64,000 nucleotides of DNA, taken from the NCBI RefSeq assembly GCF_035989885.1, contig NZ_CP108518.1:2422501-2486500 (forward strand). The letters run 5' to 3'. Positions within the stretch are counted from its first letter, which is position 1. Each line of letters starts with the position of its first letter. Below are positions 8,303 to 18,020 of the stretch, piece by piece. The position numbers were made by a program, and so were the translations under genes. This DNA is from Streptomyces sp. NBC_01232 (lineage in GTDB: Bacteria; Actinomycetota; Actinomycetes; Streptomycetales; Streptomycetaceae). The notes beneath the pieces are model-generated. The model was not told the origin of the DNA. It saw only the letters and a list, made by a program, of their open reading frames with translations, and ran no database searches.

Positions 8303-9784
8303 CTAGGCCGTGTCCGCAGCGTTCTCGGCGGCCAGTTCGCGCACCGCGTCGGCGAATGCGTCCCCACGCTTGTTGTAGTTCGCGAACATGTCCATCGAGG
8401 CGCAGGCAGGTGCCAGCAGGACCGTGTCGCCGGGCTCGGCGAGCGCGGCGGCTTCCCGGACCGCTGCGAGCATCGCCCCAGTGTCGGTCCGGTCGAGGTC
8501 GACGACCGGGACCTCGGGCGCGTGTCGCGCCAGCGCCTCGGCGATCAGCGCCCGGTCGGCGCCGATCAGCACGGCGCCGCGCAGCCGCTTCGCGGACTTC
8601 GTGACGAGCTCGTCGAAGGTCGCGCCCTTGGCGAGACCGCCGGCGATCCAGACGACCGGCTCGAAGGCCGCGAGCGAGGCCTCGGCCGCGTGCGTGTTGG
8701 TGGCCTTGGAGTCGTCGATGTAGGTGACCGAGCCGATCTCGTCCACGTACGCGACGCGGTGGGCGTCCGGGCGGAAGTCGCGCAGCCCGTCGCGGACCGC
8801 GCGCGGCTCGACGCCGAAGGCGCGGGCCAGGGCTGCGGCGGCGAGCGCGTTGGCGATGTTGTGCGGGGCCGGCGGGTTGACGTCCTTGACCTCGGCGAGC
8901 TCCTGGGCGTTCTTCTGCCGGTTCTCCACGAAGGCCCGGTCGACGAGGATGCCGTCGACGATGCCGAGCATGGAGGGGCCGGGGGCGCCGAGGGTGAAAC
9001 CGATGGCCCGGCAGCCCTCTTCGACGTCGGCCTCCACGACCAGGCCCTCGGTGGCCGGGTCGGCGACGTTGTAGACGCAGGCCACCGTGTTGCCCTCGTA
9101 GATCCGGCCCTTGTCGGCGGCGTACGCCTCCATCGAGCCGTGCCAGTCGAGGTGGTCCGGGGCCAGGTTGAGCACGGCCGCCGAGTGGACGCGCAGCGAG
9201 GGCGCCCAGTGCAGCTGGTAGCTGGAGAGTTCGACGGCGAGGACGTCGTACTCCTCCTCGCCGAGCACCACATCGATGATCGGGGTGCCGATGTTGCCGA
9301 CGGCTGCGGTGCGCAGGCCCGCTGCCCTCAGGATCGACGCCAGCATCTGCGTGGTCGTGGTCTTGCCGTTGGTGCCGGTGATGGCGAGCCAGGGCGCAGC
9401 GGCCCTCGGGGCTCCGCCGGCCGCGGCGGCCCGGCGCTCCTGGCCGACCTCGCGCAGCAGCCAGGCGATCTCGACGTCGCCGACCACGTCCACACCGGCC
9501 GCGGCGGCGGCCTCGAACAGGGGGCTGTCGGGCTTCCAGCCGGGCGAGGTGACGACCAGCTCGGTGCCCTCGGGCAGGGTTTCGGCGTCCCCGAGGCGCA
9601 CGCTGATGCCCAGCTCGCCCAGTTCGGCGGCGCGGGCCCGGTGGCCCTCGCTGTCGCCGCCGTCGACGACGGTCACCGATGCGCCGAGGCCGGCCAGGGC
9701 GCGGGCGGCACTGATGCCGCTCACGCCGAGACCGGCGACGGTGATGTTCTTGTCCTGCCAGGACGTCACTTGTCGGCTGCCCAT
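8303..9784 (-). CDS. murD: MurD, UDP-MurNAc-L-Ala:D-Glu ligase
   Basis: Cytoplasmic ATP-dependent ligase adding D-Glu to UDP-MurNAc-L-Ala. The N-terminal Rossmann-like part starts NITVAGLGVSGISAARALAG. The Mur ligase ATP loop ITGTNGKTTTTQML is near residue 160, and the C-terminal domain contains FRPDAHRVAYVDEIG and YIDDSKATNTHA. Two starts are plausible: the ATG at 9784 (493 residues, used here), or the GTG at 9769, which overlaps the mraY TGA as GTGA and would fit the coupling seen elsewhere in the cluster. Neither has a strong ribosome site. Confidence 0.95.
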   Translation of the reverse strand: MGSRQVTSWQDKNITVAGLGVSGISAARALAGLGASVTVVDGGDSEGHRARAAELGELGISVRLGDAETLPEGTELVVTSPGWKPDSPLFEAAAAAGVDVVGDVEIAWLLREVGQERRAAAAGGAPRAAAPWLAITGTNGKTTTTQMLASILRAAGLRTAAVGNIGTPIIDVVLGEEEYDVLAVELSSYQLHWAPSLRVHSAAVLNLAPDHLDWHGSMEAYAADKGRIYEGNTVACVYNVADPATEGLVVEADVEEGCRAIGFTLGAPGPSMLGIVDGILVDRAFVENRQKNAQELAEVKDVNPPAPHNIANALAAAALARAFGVEPRAVRDGLRDFRPDAHRVAYVDEIGSVTYIDDSKATNTHAAEASLAAFEPVVWIAGGLAKGATFDELVTKSAKRLRGAVLIGADRALIAEALARHAPEVPVVDLDRTDTGAMLAAVREAAALAEPGDTVLLAPACASMDMFANYNKRGDAFADAVRELAAENAADTA

Positions 9785-10836
9785 CCCGCGTAGAAGAGAC
9801 CGAGACCCACGATCACGCACATGCCCTGGATGATCCAGAAGCGGACGACGACGAGGACCTCGGACCAGCCCTTGAGTTCGAAGTGGTGCTGCAGCGGTGC
9901 CATCCGGAAGACGCGCTTGCCGGTCATCTTGAAGGAACCGACCTGGATGACGACCGACATCGTGATGAGCACGAACAGGCCGCCGAGGAGCGCCATCAGG
10001 AACTCCGTGCGGGAGCAGATGGCGAGGCCCGCGAGTGCGCCGCCGAGGGCGAGCGAGCCGGTGTCACCCATGAAGATCTTGGCGGGCGAGGTGTTCCACC
10101 ACAGGAAGCCGAAGCAGGCGCCCATGAGGGCGGAGGCGACCACGGCGAGGTCGAGGGGATCTCGTACCTCGAAGCAGGCGTTCGGGTTCGTGAGGTCGGC
10201 GGCGAAGGCGCAGGACTCCTGGAACTGCCAGACGCCGATGAAGGTGTAGGCGCCGAAGACCATCACGGCGGCGCCGGTCGCGAGACCGTCCAGGCCGTCG
10301 GTGAGGTTCACGCCGTTGGACATCGCCAGGATCATGAACAGCGCCCAGACCACGAACAGCACCGGTCCGATCGACCAGCCGAAGTCCGTGACGAAGGACA
10401 GCCTGGTGGAGGCCGGGGTGAGCCCGCGCGAGTCCTTGAACTGGAGGGCCAGCACCGCGAAGGCGATGCCGACGATCAGCTGGCCGGACATCTTCGCCTT
10501 GGCCCTCAGACCCAGCGAACGCCTCTTGACGATCTTGATGTAGTCGTCCAGGTACCCGACGAGGCCCATGCCCGCCATCAGGAACAGCACGAGCAGGCCC
10601 GAGAAGCTCGGTTCGCTGCCGGTGAGGATCTTCGTCAGGGCGTACGCGATGAGCGTCGCCAGGATGAAGGAGATACCGCCCATGGTGGGCGTGCCCTTCT
10701 TCCCGGCGTGGCCGCGGGGGCCGTCGTCGCGGATGAACTGGCCGTAGCCCTTGCGGGCCAGCAGCTTGATCAGCAGCGGGGTGCCGACGACGGTGAGGAA
10801 CATGCCGATGACGCCGGCGAACAGAATCTGCCTCAT
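9766..10836 (-). CDS. mraY: MraY, phospho-MurNAc-pentapeptide transferase
   Basis: A 356-residue polytopic enzyme that transfers phospho-MurNAc-pentapeptide to undecaprenyl phosphate, giving lipid I. Family motifs include KKGTPTMGGISFI near residue 48, the metal-site block MSNGVNLTDGLDGLATG (about 188) and FMGDTGSLALGG. The C-terminal loop has PLQHHFELKGWSE. About ten membrane helices span the chain. The ATG overlaps the murF stop by four bases. Confidence 0.98.
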   Translation of the reverse strand: MRQILFAGVIGMFLTVVGTPLLIKLLARKGYGQFIRDDGPRGHAGKKGTPTMGGISFILATLIAYALTKILTGSEPSFSGLLVLFLMAGMGLVGYLDDYIKIVKRRSLGLRAKAKMSGQLIVGIAFAVLALQFKDSRGLTPASTRLSFVTDFGWSIGPVLFVVWALFMILAMSNGVNLTDGLDGLATGAAVMVFGAYTFIGVWQFQESCAFAADLTNPNACFEVRDPLDLAVVASALMGACFGFLWWNTSPAKIFMGDTGSLALGGALAGLAICSRTEFLMALLGGLFVLITMSVVIQVGSFKMTGKRVFRMAPLQHHFELKGWSEVLVVVRFWIIQGMCVIVGLGLFYAGWAADK

Positions 10837-12263
10837 CGGTCGGCGACCTCGCCCTCGACAGTGCTGTCGAGAAGGCCCTGGGCCACCCGCTCCAGACCGG
10901 CCGACCTGGAAGCCTTCACCAGCACGACGTCACCCGGGCGCAGTTCACTGCGCAACAGGTCGACAGCCGCCTGCGCGTCGGACACGTGCACCGACTCCTC
11001 ACCCCACGAACCCTCGTTATATGCGCCCAGTTGCAGCCAGGATGCTTCCCTGCCCCCGACTGCGACGAGCTTGCTCACGTTGAGCCGGACGACAAGACGT
11101 CCGACCGCGTCGTGCTCGGCGAGAGCGTCGTCTCCGAGCTCGGCCATCGGGCCGAGCACCGCCCACGTGCGCCCCCCGTTCGCCCTGCCGGCACCGCCCA
11201 TCGCGGCAAGCGCGCGCAGTGCGGCCCGCATGGACTCGGGGTTCGCGTTGTAGGCGTCGTTGACGATCGTCACACCGTCCGCCCGCTCGGTGACCTCCAT
11301 CCGCCACCGGGACAGCGTGCCCGCCCCGGAGAGCGCCGTGGCGATCTCCTGTGCGGACATGCCCAGGACATGAGCGACGGCGGCCGCGGCGAGCGCGTTC
11401 GACACGTGGTGCTCACCGTACAGCCGCAAGGTCACGTCACTGCACCCGGTCGGTGTGTGCAGTGTGAAGGAAGCCTGCCCCCTGTCCGTCATGCGGACTT
11501 CGGTGGCCCGGATTTCGGCGTCCTCGGCCTCTCCGAAGAGGACCGTACGGGCCTTCGTGCGCGCGGCCATCTCGCGAACCAGCAGGTCATCGGCGTTGAG
11601 GACGGCGACGCCGCCCTCCGCCTCGGCCGGCAGGGCCTCGACGAGCTCCCCCTTGGCCTGCGCGATCTGCTCGCGGCCGCCGAACTCGCCGATGTGGGCG
11701 GTGCCGACGTTGAGGACCAGACCGATGCGCGGGGGCGTCAGTCCGGTGAGGTAGCGGATGTGGCCGATGCCGCGGGCGCCCATCTCCAGGACCAGGTGCT
11801 GGGTGTCCTCGGTGACGCGCAGCGTCGTGATCGGCAGGCCGATCTCGTTGTTGAGGTTCCCGGGGGTCCACACGGTCGGCGCGTGGTGCTGCAGCACCTG
11901 CGCGATCAGGTCCTTGGTGGAGGTCTTGCCGGCGGACCCGGTGAGGGCCACGACGTCGGTTCCCAGGCGGGTGACCACGGCCCGGGCGAGTGCTCCGAGG
12001 GCGGCCACCACATCGGGGACGACGATGGCCGGCACGCCGACGGGCCGGGTCGCGAGGACGCCCACGGCGCCGGCGGACACCGCGCGTTCGGCATAGTCGT
12101 GGCCGTCGACCCGCTCGCCGACGAAGGCGGCGAACAGGCTGCCGGCCCGGACCTCACGGGAGTCGTAGACCACGGGACCGGTGACCTGGACGGACGTATC
12201 CGGTATGTCATGGGGCCGCCCGCCGGTGATGTCGGCGATCTCGGCCAGGGAAAGGGCGATCAC
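10833..12263 (-). CDS. murF: MurF, UDP-MurNAc-tripeptide:D-Ala-D-Ala ligase
   Basis: A 476-residue Mur ligase that completes the pentapeptide by adding D-Ala-D-Ala. The N-terminal domain has VVYDSREVRAGSLFAAFVGE. The ATP loop is ALTGSAGKTSTKDLIAQVL (about residue 108). The central block LEMGARGIGHIRYLTGL and the C-terminal NDAYNANPESMRAALRAL are diagnostic. The GTG start overlaps the murE stop (GTGA). Coupled on both sides, to murE and mraY. Confidence 0.97.
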   Translation of the reverse strand: MIALSLAEIADITGGRPHDIPDTSVQVTGPVVYDSREVRAGSLFAAFVGERVDGHDYAERAVSAGAVGVLATRPVGVPAIVVPDVVAALGALARAVVTRLGTDVVALTGSAGKTSTKDLIAQVLQHHAPTVWTPGNLNNEIGLPITTLRVTEDTQHLVLEMGARGIGHIRYLTGLTPPRIGLVLNVGTAHIGEFGGREQIAQAKGELVEALPAEAEGGVAVLNADDLLVREMAARTKARTVLFGEAEDAEIRATEVRMTDRGQASFTLHTPTGCSDVTLRLYGEHHVSNALAAAAVAHVLGMSAQEIATALSGAGTLSRWRMEVTERADGVTIVNDAYNANPESMRAALRALAAMGGAGRANGGRTWAVLGPMAELGDDALAEHDAVGRLVVRLNVSKLVAVGGREASWLQLGAYNEGSWGEESVHVSDAQAAVDLLRSELRPGDVVLVKASRSAGLERVAQGLLDSTVEGEVADR

Positions 12264-14014
12264 TGGTTCACCTCGGCCTGTCGGACCTGGGTCGTTCGGT
12301 CGAGCACGGCCTGGTGCTCGATCGCGGCACGGAGCACCGTGCGGTCGTCGAAGGGACGTACGACACCGGCGGTGTCCTGGCCCTGCTCGTGGCCCTTGCC
12401 GGCCACCAGCACGGTGTCGCCGGGCCGGGCGCGGGCGACGGCTGCGGCGATGGCCTCGGCCCGGTCGGCGTCGACCAGGACCGTGCCCCGCTCCGCGGCC
12501 GGTACGGACACGGCACCCTCGAACATCGCGGCGAGGATCGCGAGAGGGTCCTCGGAGCGCGGGTTGTCCGAGGTCAGGACGGCCACGTCGGCGTACCGGG
12601 CGGCCGCGGCGCCCATCGGGCCGCGCTTGGTGGTGTCACGGTCGCCGCCGCAGCCGAGCACGATGTGCAGCTTGCCCTCGGTGACCTCGCGCAGCGCGCG
12701 CAGCACCGATTCCACGGCGTCCGTCTTGTGCGCGTAGTCGACGACGGCGAGGTACGGCTGTCCCGCGTCCACCCGCTCCAGCCGGCCGGGGACCCCGGGG
12801 ACCGCGGCGACGCCGTCGGCGGCGGTCTGCGGGTCGAGGCCGGCGGCGGCGAGCGTGACGATCGCGGCGACGGTGTTGGCGACGTTGAACGGGCCGGGCA
12901 GCGGCGCGGTGGCCCGTACGCGCTGTCCGTCGGGGCCCAGCAGGGTCAGGGTGGAGCTCGCCGGTCCGAAGACCACGTCCTCGGCACGCCAGTCGGCGGC
13001 CGGGTCGCCCGCGGCGGAGAAGGTGACGACCGGGATCGTCGCCTCCTTGGCCAGGCGGCGGCCGTACTCGTCGTCGAGGTTGAGCACGCCCAGGCGGGCC
13101 CGGCGGGCGGTGAACAGCCCCGCCTTGGCCTGGAAGTAGTCCTCCATGTCGGAGTGGAACTCCATGTGCTCCGGGCTCAGGTTGTTGAAGACGGCGACGT
13201 CGAAGACGCAGCCGTCGACCCGGCCGAGCACGAGCGCGTGGCTGGAGACCTCCATGGCCACGGCCTCGACCCCGCGTTCGCGCATGACCGCGAAGAGGGC
13301 CTGGAGGTCGGTGGCCTCGGGGGTGGTCCGCTCGGACTTGATGCGCTCGTCCCCGATGCGCATCTCCACGGTGCCGACCAGTCCGGTGCTGCGGCCCGCC
13401 GCGCGCAGGCCGCCCTCGACGAGGTACGCCGTGGTGGTCTTGCCGGAGGTACCGGTGATGCCGATCTGGAGGAGGTCCTCGCCGGGGCGTCCGTAGATCT
13501 CGGCGGCCAGCTCTCCCATCCGGCCGCGCGGATCGTCGACGGTCAGGACCGGCAGGCCGGTCGCCGCGGCGCGCTCCGACCCCGCGGGGTCGGTCAGCAC
13601 GGCGACGGCGCCGAGGCCGGCCGCCTGGGCGGCGAAGTCGGCGCCGTGCGTCCTGGCTCCCGGCAGAGCCGCGTACAGGTCACCGGGGCGCACCGCACGG
13701 GAGTCGTGCGTGATGCCGGTGATCTGCGCGGCGCCGGGGGCCGGGATGCCCAGCAGGGCGGCCAGCTCGCCCAGCGGGCTCGGGCTGGCGGACGCGGGCC
13801 GGGGCGCTCCCGGCGGCGTTGCCGGGGCTTTCTGGGCGGTTCTGGGCTGATCAGCGTGGGGCACGGCGGTGAGCGTACCGGGCGCGGCGGGCCGCCCGCG
13901 AAGTGAGGGCCCGGCCTCGGCTTCGCCGGTCGTACGGTTCCCGGGTTTCGGGGTGATCGTTGTCACGGATGGTGCCTCACGCTTTTCTGGCGGGCCGGCC
14001 GGGCTGTGGGTCAC
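12260..14014 (-). CDS. murE: MurE, UDP-MurNAc-L-Ala-D-Glu:diaminopimelate ligase
   Basis: Adds diaminopimelate to the stem peptide; Streptomyces uses the LL isomer. The ATP loop ITGTSGKTTTAYLV is near residue 188, and the DAP-recognition motif DNPRSEDP is near 482. ITHDSRAVRPGDLYAALPG marks the start of the N-terminal domain at about residue 97, so the first ~80 residues are a Pro/Ala-rich extension of unclear value. The GTG at 14014 forms a GTGA overlap with the ftsI stop. A GTG at 13966 with a nearby GAGG is an alternative start, 16 residues shorter. Confidence 0.96.
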   Translation of the reverse strand: MTHSPAGPPEKREAPSVTTITPKPGNRTTGEAEAGPSLRGRPAAPGTLTAVPHADQPRTAQKAPATPPGAPRPASASPSPLGELAALLGIPAPGAAQITGITHDSRAVRPGDLYAALPGARTHGADFAAQAAGLGAVAVLTDPAGSERAAATGLPVLTVDDPRGRMGELAAEIYGRPGEDLLQIGITGTSGKTTTAYLVEGGLRAAGRSTGLVGTVEMRIGDERIKSERTTPEATDLQALFAVMRERGVEAVAMEVSSHALVLGRVDGCVFDVAVFNNLSPEHMEFHSDMEDYFQAKAGLFTARRARLGVLNLDDEYGRRLAKEATIPVVTFSAAGDPAADWRAEDVVFGPASSTLTLLGPDGQRVRATAPLPGPFNVANTVAAIVTLAAAGLDPQTAADGVAAVPGVPGRLERVDAGQPYLAVVDYAHKTDAVESVLRALREVTEGKLHIVLGCGGDRDTTKRGPMGAAAARYADVAVLTSDNPRSEDPLAILAAMFEGAVSVPAAERGTVLVDADRAEAIAAAVARARPGDTVLVAGKGHEQGQDTAGVVRPFDDRTVLRAAIEHQAVLDRTTQVRQAEVNQ

Positions 14015-16023
14015 TGACCGGGCTGCGGACTGGGCTGCGGGGCGGGCTGAGGAGCGGCGTCATAAGTGACGGGAAGCCCGGCGGGTGCGGTTCCCGTGGG
14101 GGCCACCTGGAGGGTCTTGAGCGCGAACTCCATGACCTTCTTGTAGATGGGGCCGCAGATCTGGCCGCCGAAGTAGCTGCCCTTCGTGGGGTTCTGGATG
14201 GCGCAGTAGACGGTGATGCGCGGGTTGTCCGCAGGTGCGAATCCGGCGAACGAGGCGGTGTAGCCCTTGTAGCGGCCGGTGGCCGGATCCACCCGGTTGG
14301 AGGTGCCGGTCTTGCCGCCGACCCGGTAGCCGGGGATACGGGCCTTGGTACCGGTGCCCTCCTGGTCGTCGACCACGGATTCGAGCATCGCGGCGAGGGT
14401 CTTGGCGGTCTCCGCGCTGACCACGCGGGTCCGCTCGGGGGCCGGGGCCGGGGTGAAGCGGCCGTCGGGTCCCTTGGTGCGGCGCACCAGCGTCGGCTCG
14501 ATGCGCACCCCGCCGTTGGCGATGGTCGAGTACACGGAGGCCGCCTGCATGGCGTTGAGGGAGAGTCCCTGGCCGAAGGGGATCGTGTACTGCTGCGAGG
14601 TCGACCAGTCCTGGGGATCGGCGAGGATGCCGCGGGACTCGCCGGGGTAGTTCAGGCCGGTGGGCCGGCCGATGCCGAACTTGGTCAGGTAGGAGTGCAG
14701 GACCTTGTTGGCCTCGGGCTGGGTGGGTCCGAGCTGGCCGGTGGCCAGGATGGTGCCGATGTTGGAGGACTTGGCGAGGACCCCGTTGAGGGTCAGGTAC
14801 CAGGTCGGGTGGTCGATGTCGTCCTTGAACAGCCGGTCGCCGCGGTGCAGTCGGTTGGGGACCTCGACCCGGGTCTCCGGGGTGGCCTTCTTCTCTTCGA
14901 GCACGGCGGCCATCGACATCACCTTGGCGGTGGAGCCGGGCTCGTACACGTCCTGGAGCGCGGCGTTGCCCATGGCTGCGGAGCTGGCCCGGGTCAGGTC
15001 GTTGGGATCGAAGCCGGGGGCGTTGGCCATGGCCAGGATCTCGCCGGTGCCGGTGTCCTGGACGATGACGTAGCCGCGGTCTGCCTCGGACTTCTGGACC
15101 TGCTCGGCGATGGCGCTCTGCGCCGCCCACTGGATGTCCCGGTCGATGGTCAGCTCGATGTCGTCGCCGGGGACGGCGGGCTTGCCGTCGGAGCCGGCCG
15201 TGGGGACCTGGCGGCCGCCGGACTGGGCGTAGGTGATCTCGCCGTCCTTGCCGGACAGCTTCTTGTCGAGGGAGGACTCCAGACCGCCGCCGCCCTTGCC
15301 CTCGGCGTTGACGTAACCCAGTATCCCGGCGGCGAGGTCGCCGTTCGGGTACACGCGCTTGCTGCTGGTCTCCTTGAACACGCCGGCGAGGACGTTGGCG
15401 CCGGGGCCGTTGCCCCGCTTGTCGGCCTGCGCCTTCTCCGCGAAGACCCGCTTGAGGTCCTTGATCTGGTTCCAGACCTGCGGGGTCTGGCGCTGGGCGA
15501 GGACGACGTACCGGGAGTTCTTGGTGCTCAGCCGCTGGGCGAGCTCCTTGGCGTCCTTGCCGAGGATGGGCGCGAGGAGGGCCGCGGCCTGCTGGGGGGC
15601 GTCCGGGGCCTTGCTGTCCTGCGGGGTGAACATCTTCGGGTCGGCGGTGATGTCGTACGCATCGACGCTGGTGGCGAGTGCCACGCCCCTGCGGTCGGTG
15701 ATCTCGCCGCGCTCGGCCGCCAGCTTGACGCTGGTGTAGCGGTTCTTGGAGGCCTCGGCGGAGAACGCCGAGGCGTCGACGGCCTGCACCTGGAGCAGGC
15801 GGACCACGAAGGCCAGCATGACGAGGGTCAGGCCGACGCCGACCAGGCGCAGCCGGGGCCGCGGGCTGCCGAGCCGGATCGTGTGCGGGGTGCGGGGGCC
15901 CGTCGGCCTGCGGGTCGCCGGGCGCGAGGCCGGGCGGGCGCCCGCCCTGGCCCGGTCGCCGGGCCGGGCTGCTCCTCTGGCCGGACCGGGCACCCGCCGC
16001 CGGGGCGGTTCCTGCGGGCTCAC
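14011..16023 (-). CDS. ftsI: FtsI (class B penicillin-binding protein 3), septal transpeptidase
   Basis: A 670-residue division-specific D,D-transpeptidase. A basic cytoplasmic tail with RRRVPGPARG is followed by one membrane anchor (LVGVGLTLVMLAFVVRLLQV, about 60-80), then a PBP dimerisation domain. The transpeptidase domain has the catalytic STAK near residue 364, SSN near 418 and KTGTSN near 571. The start is a GTG at 16023 with no convincing ribosome site: the 87-bp gap to ftsL is occupied by a G/C-rich intergenic repeat, so translation initiation here may be unusual. Confidence 0.95.
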   Translation of the reverse strand: MSPQEPPRRRVPGPARGAARPGDRARAGARPASRPATRRPTGPRTPHTIRLGSPRPRLRLVGVGLTLVMLAFVVRLLQVQAVDASAFSAEASKNRYTSVKLAAERGEITDRRGVALATSVDAYDITADPKMFTPQDSKAPDAPQQAAALLAPILGKDAKELAQRLSTKNSRYVVLAQRQTPQVWNQIKDLKRVFAEKAQADKRGNGPGANVLAGVFKETSSKRVYPNGDLAAGILGYVNAEGKGGGGLESSLDKKLSGKDGEITYAQSGGRQVPTAGSDGKPAVPGDDIELTIDRDIQWAAQSAIAEQVQKSEADRGYVIVQDTGTGEILAMANAPGFDPNDLTRASSAAMGNAALQDVYEPGSTAKVMSMAAVLEEKKATPETRVEVPNRLHRGDRLFKDDIDHPTWYLTLNGVLAKSSNIGTILATGQLGPTQPEANKVLHSYLTKFGIGRPTGLNYPGESRGILADPQDWSTSQQYTIPFGQGLSLNAMQAASVYSTIANGGVRIEPTLVRRTKGPDGRFTPAPAPERTRVVSAETAKTLAAMLESVVDDQEGTGTKARIPGYRVGGKTGTSNRVDPATGRYKGYTASFAGFAPADNPRITVYCAIQNPTKGSYFGGQICGPIYKKVMEFALKTLQVAPTGTAPAGLPVTYDAAPQPAPQPSPQPGQ

Positions 16024-16042
16024 GCGGCCACCGCCGGGGCGG

Positions 16043-16089
16043 CGGGGCTCCGCCCCGGACCCCGCACCTCGAACGCCGGAGGGGCTGGA
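16043..16089. repeat. Short G/C-rich intergenic repeat inside the dcw cluster
   Basis: A ~47-bp element beginning with the self-complementary CGGGGCTCCGCCCCGG and ending in GGGCTGGA. An inverted copy that matches at about 42 of 47 positions lies at 23528-23574, and a more diverged one at 55932-55980. It fills the ftsL-ftsI gap and could form a strong hairpin in the mRNA just before the ftsI start. Confidence 0.75.
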
Positions 16090-16110
16090 TGGGAACGGTG
16101 GATCACGGCG

Positions 16111-16668
16111 TCACCTTCCGGGGGTCTGGTCGGGCTGCGGGGAACCACTGGCCGCGGGGGGCGCGGCGGAGGGCGCCGGCTGGCCCGGAGCCGGGGCCGA
16201 CGCAGCGGGTGCGCCCGCGGGGCCGGCCGGCGGAGCGGCCGGGGCGGTCGGGCTCGGGGTCGGCGACGGCGGGGCCTCGGCCGGTGCGGCGCTGCCGGAG
16301 ATCTTGCCGTCCGGGCCCATGAAGACCGGGCTGCCGCCGGGCACCAGGCCCAGCTCGTGCGCACGGCGCTGGAGCGCGTCGGGGGCCGAGTGGGCGTCCA
16401 CGTCCCGCTGCAGCGCCTGCTCCTCGTCGGTGAGGGCGGTGGTCTCCTTCTTCAGCTTGGACAGCTGGAAGGAGCCTTCGTTGAGTGCCGAGTTCAGCAG
16501 CAGCAGGCTGATCAGGCCGCCGCCGAGCAGGGCCACGACCAGCAGGACGAACGGCATCCGGGCCGCCTGCCCCCCGGAACGCGGGCGGGCCGGGCGGCCG
16601 CCGAGCGCCCGGCCGAGGCGGGCCGCCTGCCCGCGGGTCAGCGTGGCGACCTTCCCGGCCTTGGTCAC
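16111..16668 (-). CDS. ftsL: FtsL-like septum formation protein
   Basis: A 185-residue bitopic protein: a basic cytoplasmic N-terminus (1-38), one membrane helix ([20 protein letters not shown]) and a short coiled-coil stretch ([20 protein letters not shown]). A helix-breaking [10 protein letters not shown] and a long Pro/Ala/Gly/Ser-rich tail (about 115-185) follow. Size class, topology and position between rsmH and ftsI identify the actinobacterial FtsL. The low-complexity tail is longer than the family core and probably lies outside the membrane. The GTG start overlaps the rsmH stop (GTGA). Confidence 0.88.
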   Translation of the reverse strand: MTKAGKVATLTRGQAARLGRALGGRPARPRSGGQAARMPFVLLVVALLGGGLISLLLLNSALNEGSFQLSKLKKETTALTDEEQALQRDVDAHSAPDALQRRAHELGLVPGGSPVFMGPDGKISGSAAPAEAPPSPTPSPTAPAAPPAGPAGAPAASAPAPGQPAPSAAPPAASGSPQPDQTPGR

Positions 16669-17624
16669 AGCCGCGCCTCCCGGATGCGTTCGACCCCGCG
16701 GAATCTCGCCGGGGCGGCCCGCCGGTTCTCGGCGATCTCCTCCTCGGTCGGCAGTTCGGCTCCGCGCGTGAGCAGTTTCAGCTTGGGCTGGTACTTCTCC
16801 GGGACCACCGGCAGGCCGGGCGGGGCCGTGGAGGTCGCGCCGGCCGCGAAGACCTGCTTGACCAGGCGGTCCTCCAGCGAGTGGTACGAGAGCACCGCGA
16901 TGCGGCCGCCGACCGCGATCCGGTCCACCGCCGCCGGAATGGCCCGCTCCAGGCCCGAGAGCTCCCCGTTGACCTCGATCCGCAGCGCCTGGAAGGTTCG
17001 CTTCGCCGGGTTTCCGCCGGTCCGCTTGGCGGCCTGCGGCAGGGAGTCGCGGATCAGCTCGACCAGCCGGGCGCTGTTGGCGAAGGGCTCCTTCTCCCGC
17101 TCCCGGACGATCGCGGACACGATCCGCTTGGCCTGCTTCTCCTCGCCGTACTGGCGCAGGATCCGGACGAGCTCGCCCGGCGCGTAGCTGTTGAGGACCT
17201 CGGCGGCGCTGATGCCCGTCGTCTGGTCCATGCGCATGTCCAGCGGCGCGTCCTGGGCGTACGCGAACCCGCGGTCGGCCTCGTCCAGCTGCATGGAGGA
17301 GACGCCCAGGTCGAAGAGGATGCCCTGGACCGCCGGGATGCGCAGCCCGTCCAGGACCTCGGCGAGGTCGGCGTAGATCGCGTGGACGAGGGTGGCCCGG
17401 TCGCCGAAGGGCGCGAGCCGCTCGCCGGAGAGCCGCAGGGCCTCCTTGTCGCGGTCGAGGCCGATCAGGTGCGCCTCGGGGAACCGGGTCAGCAGGGCCT
17501 CACTGTGGCCGCCGAGGCCGAGGGTGCAGTCGACGACGACGGCCCCGGGCCTCTCCAGCGCCGGGGCCAACAGGTCCAGGCACCGCTGGAGCATCACCGG
17601 GACATGTCGGGACTCGCTAGTCAA
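16665..17624 (-). CDS. rsmH: RsmH (MraW), 16S rRNA C1402 N4-methyltransferase
   Basis: A 319-residue SAM-dependent methyltransferase modifying C1402 in the ribosomal P site. The N-terminal [15 protein letters not shown] and the SAM loop [16 protein letters not shown] (about residues 30-45) are diagnostic. [20 protein letters not shown] and [18 protein letters not shown] are further family blocks. It is the first gene of the dcw operon here; no mraZ precedes it. A promoter-like TTGACC-N16-TAAAGT lies about 190 bp upstream. Confidence 0.97.
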   Translation of the reverse strand: MTSESRHVPVMLQRCLDLLAPALERPGAVVVDCTLGLGGHSEALLTRFPEAHLIGLDRDKEALRLSGERLAPFGDRATLVHAIYADLAEVLDGLRIPAVQGILFDLGVSSMQLDEADRGFAYAQDAPLDMRMDQTTGISAAEVLNSYAPGELVRILRQYGEEKQAKRIVSAIVREREKEPFANSARLVELIRDSLPQAAKRTGGNPAKRTFQALRIEVNGELSGLERAIPAAVDRIAVGGRIAVLSYHSLEDRLVKQVFAAGATSTAPPGLPVVPEKYQPKLKLLTRGAELPTEEEIAENRRAAPARFRGVERIREARL

Positions 17625-17817
17625 AGCGCCCTCTCAGATAACGGCGCGGCAGGCGTACGCACCACCGGGTCCCCGCATCCGCGGCCGGCGCCGGGGAAGA
17701 TGGCGCCGGCCGGCCGGTGAGCGGGAGAGGGCCGGGCCGTACGTACGCGCCGCGCACGCGGAGTGTTCATCGGGGGCCGGGCGGCCGGTCAGGGCCGGGC
17801 TCCGGCCGGTTCGCGTC

Positions 17818-17845
17818 ACTTTAGTGCAACGGTCGCCGCGGTCAA
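17818..17845 (-). promoter_or_regulatory. Probable promoter of the dcw operon (rsmH)
   Basis: On the minus strand, TTGACC (17845-17840) and TAAAGT (17823-17818) are separated by 16 bp, a good housekeeping sigma match in a GC-rich genome. This would give a leader of about 185 nt before rsmH. The rest of the 396-bp divergent gap (17625-18020) holds no convincing gene. It has a perfect CAACAAG-C-CTTGTTG palindrome at 17946-17960, which could be an operator acting on either side. Confidence 0.55.
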
Positions 17846-18020
17846 CGAACCGCCCCGCGCGCCGTGCGCAGCTCTCGGAGCGAACCGGCAAATGCCGCGA
17901 ATCACCCGGACGGCCGCCTCTCCCCCACCCCTGTGGGTTAGCTCACAACAAGCCTTGTTGACGTTCTTTGTCCGCTCTCACGCGAGGCCTCAACCAGCGG
18001 TGACCATTAACGTCGTACCC

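Noticed and set aside
13960..17187. A 1075-codon plus-strand frame over ftsI-ftsL-rsmH
   Set aside because: Antisense shadow of recognised dcw genes.
17634..17891. An 85-codon minus-strand frame just upstream of rsmH, in the position mraZ would occupy
   Set aside because: The product is Arg/Ser-rich with no MraZ-like motif, and a good promoter lies inside it; I treat the gap as regulatory.
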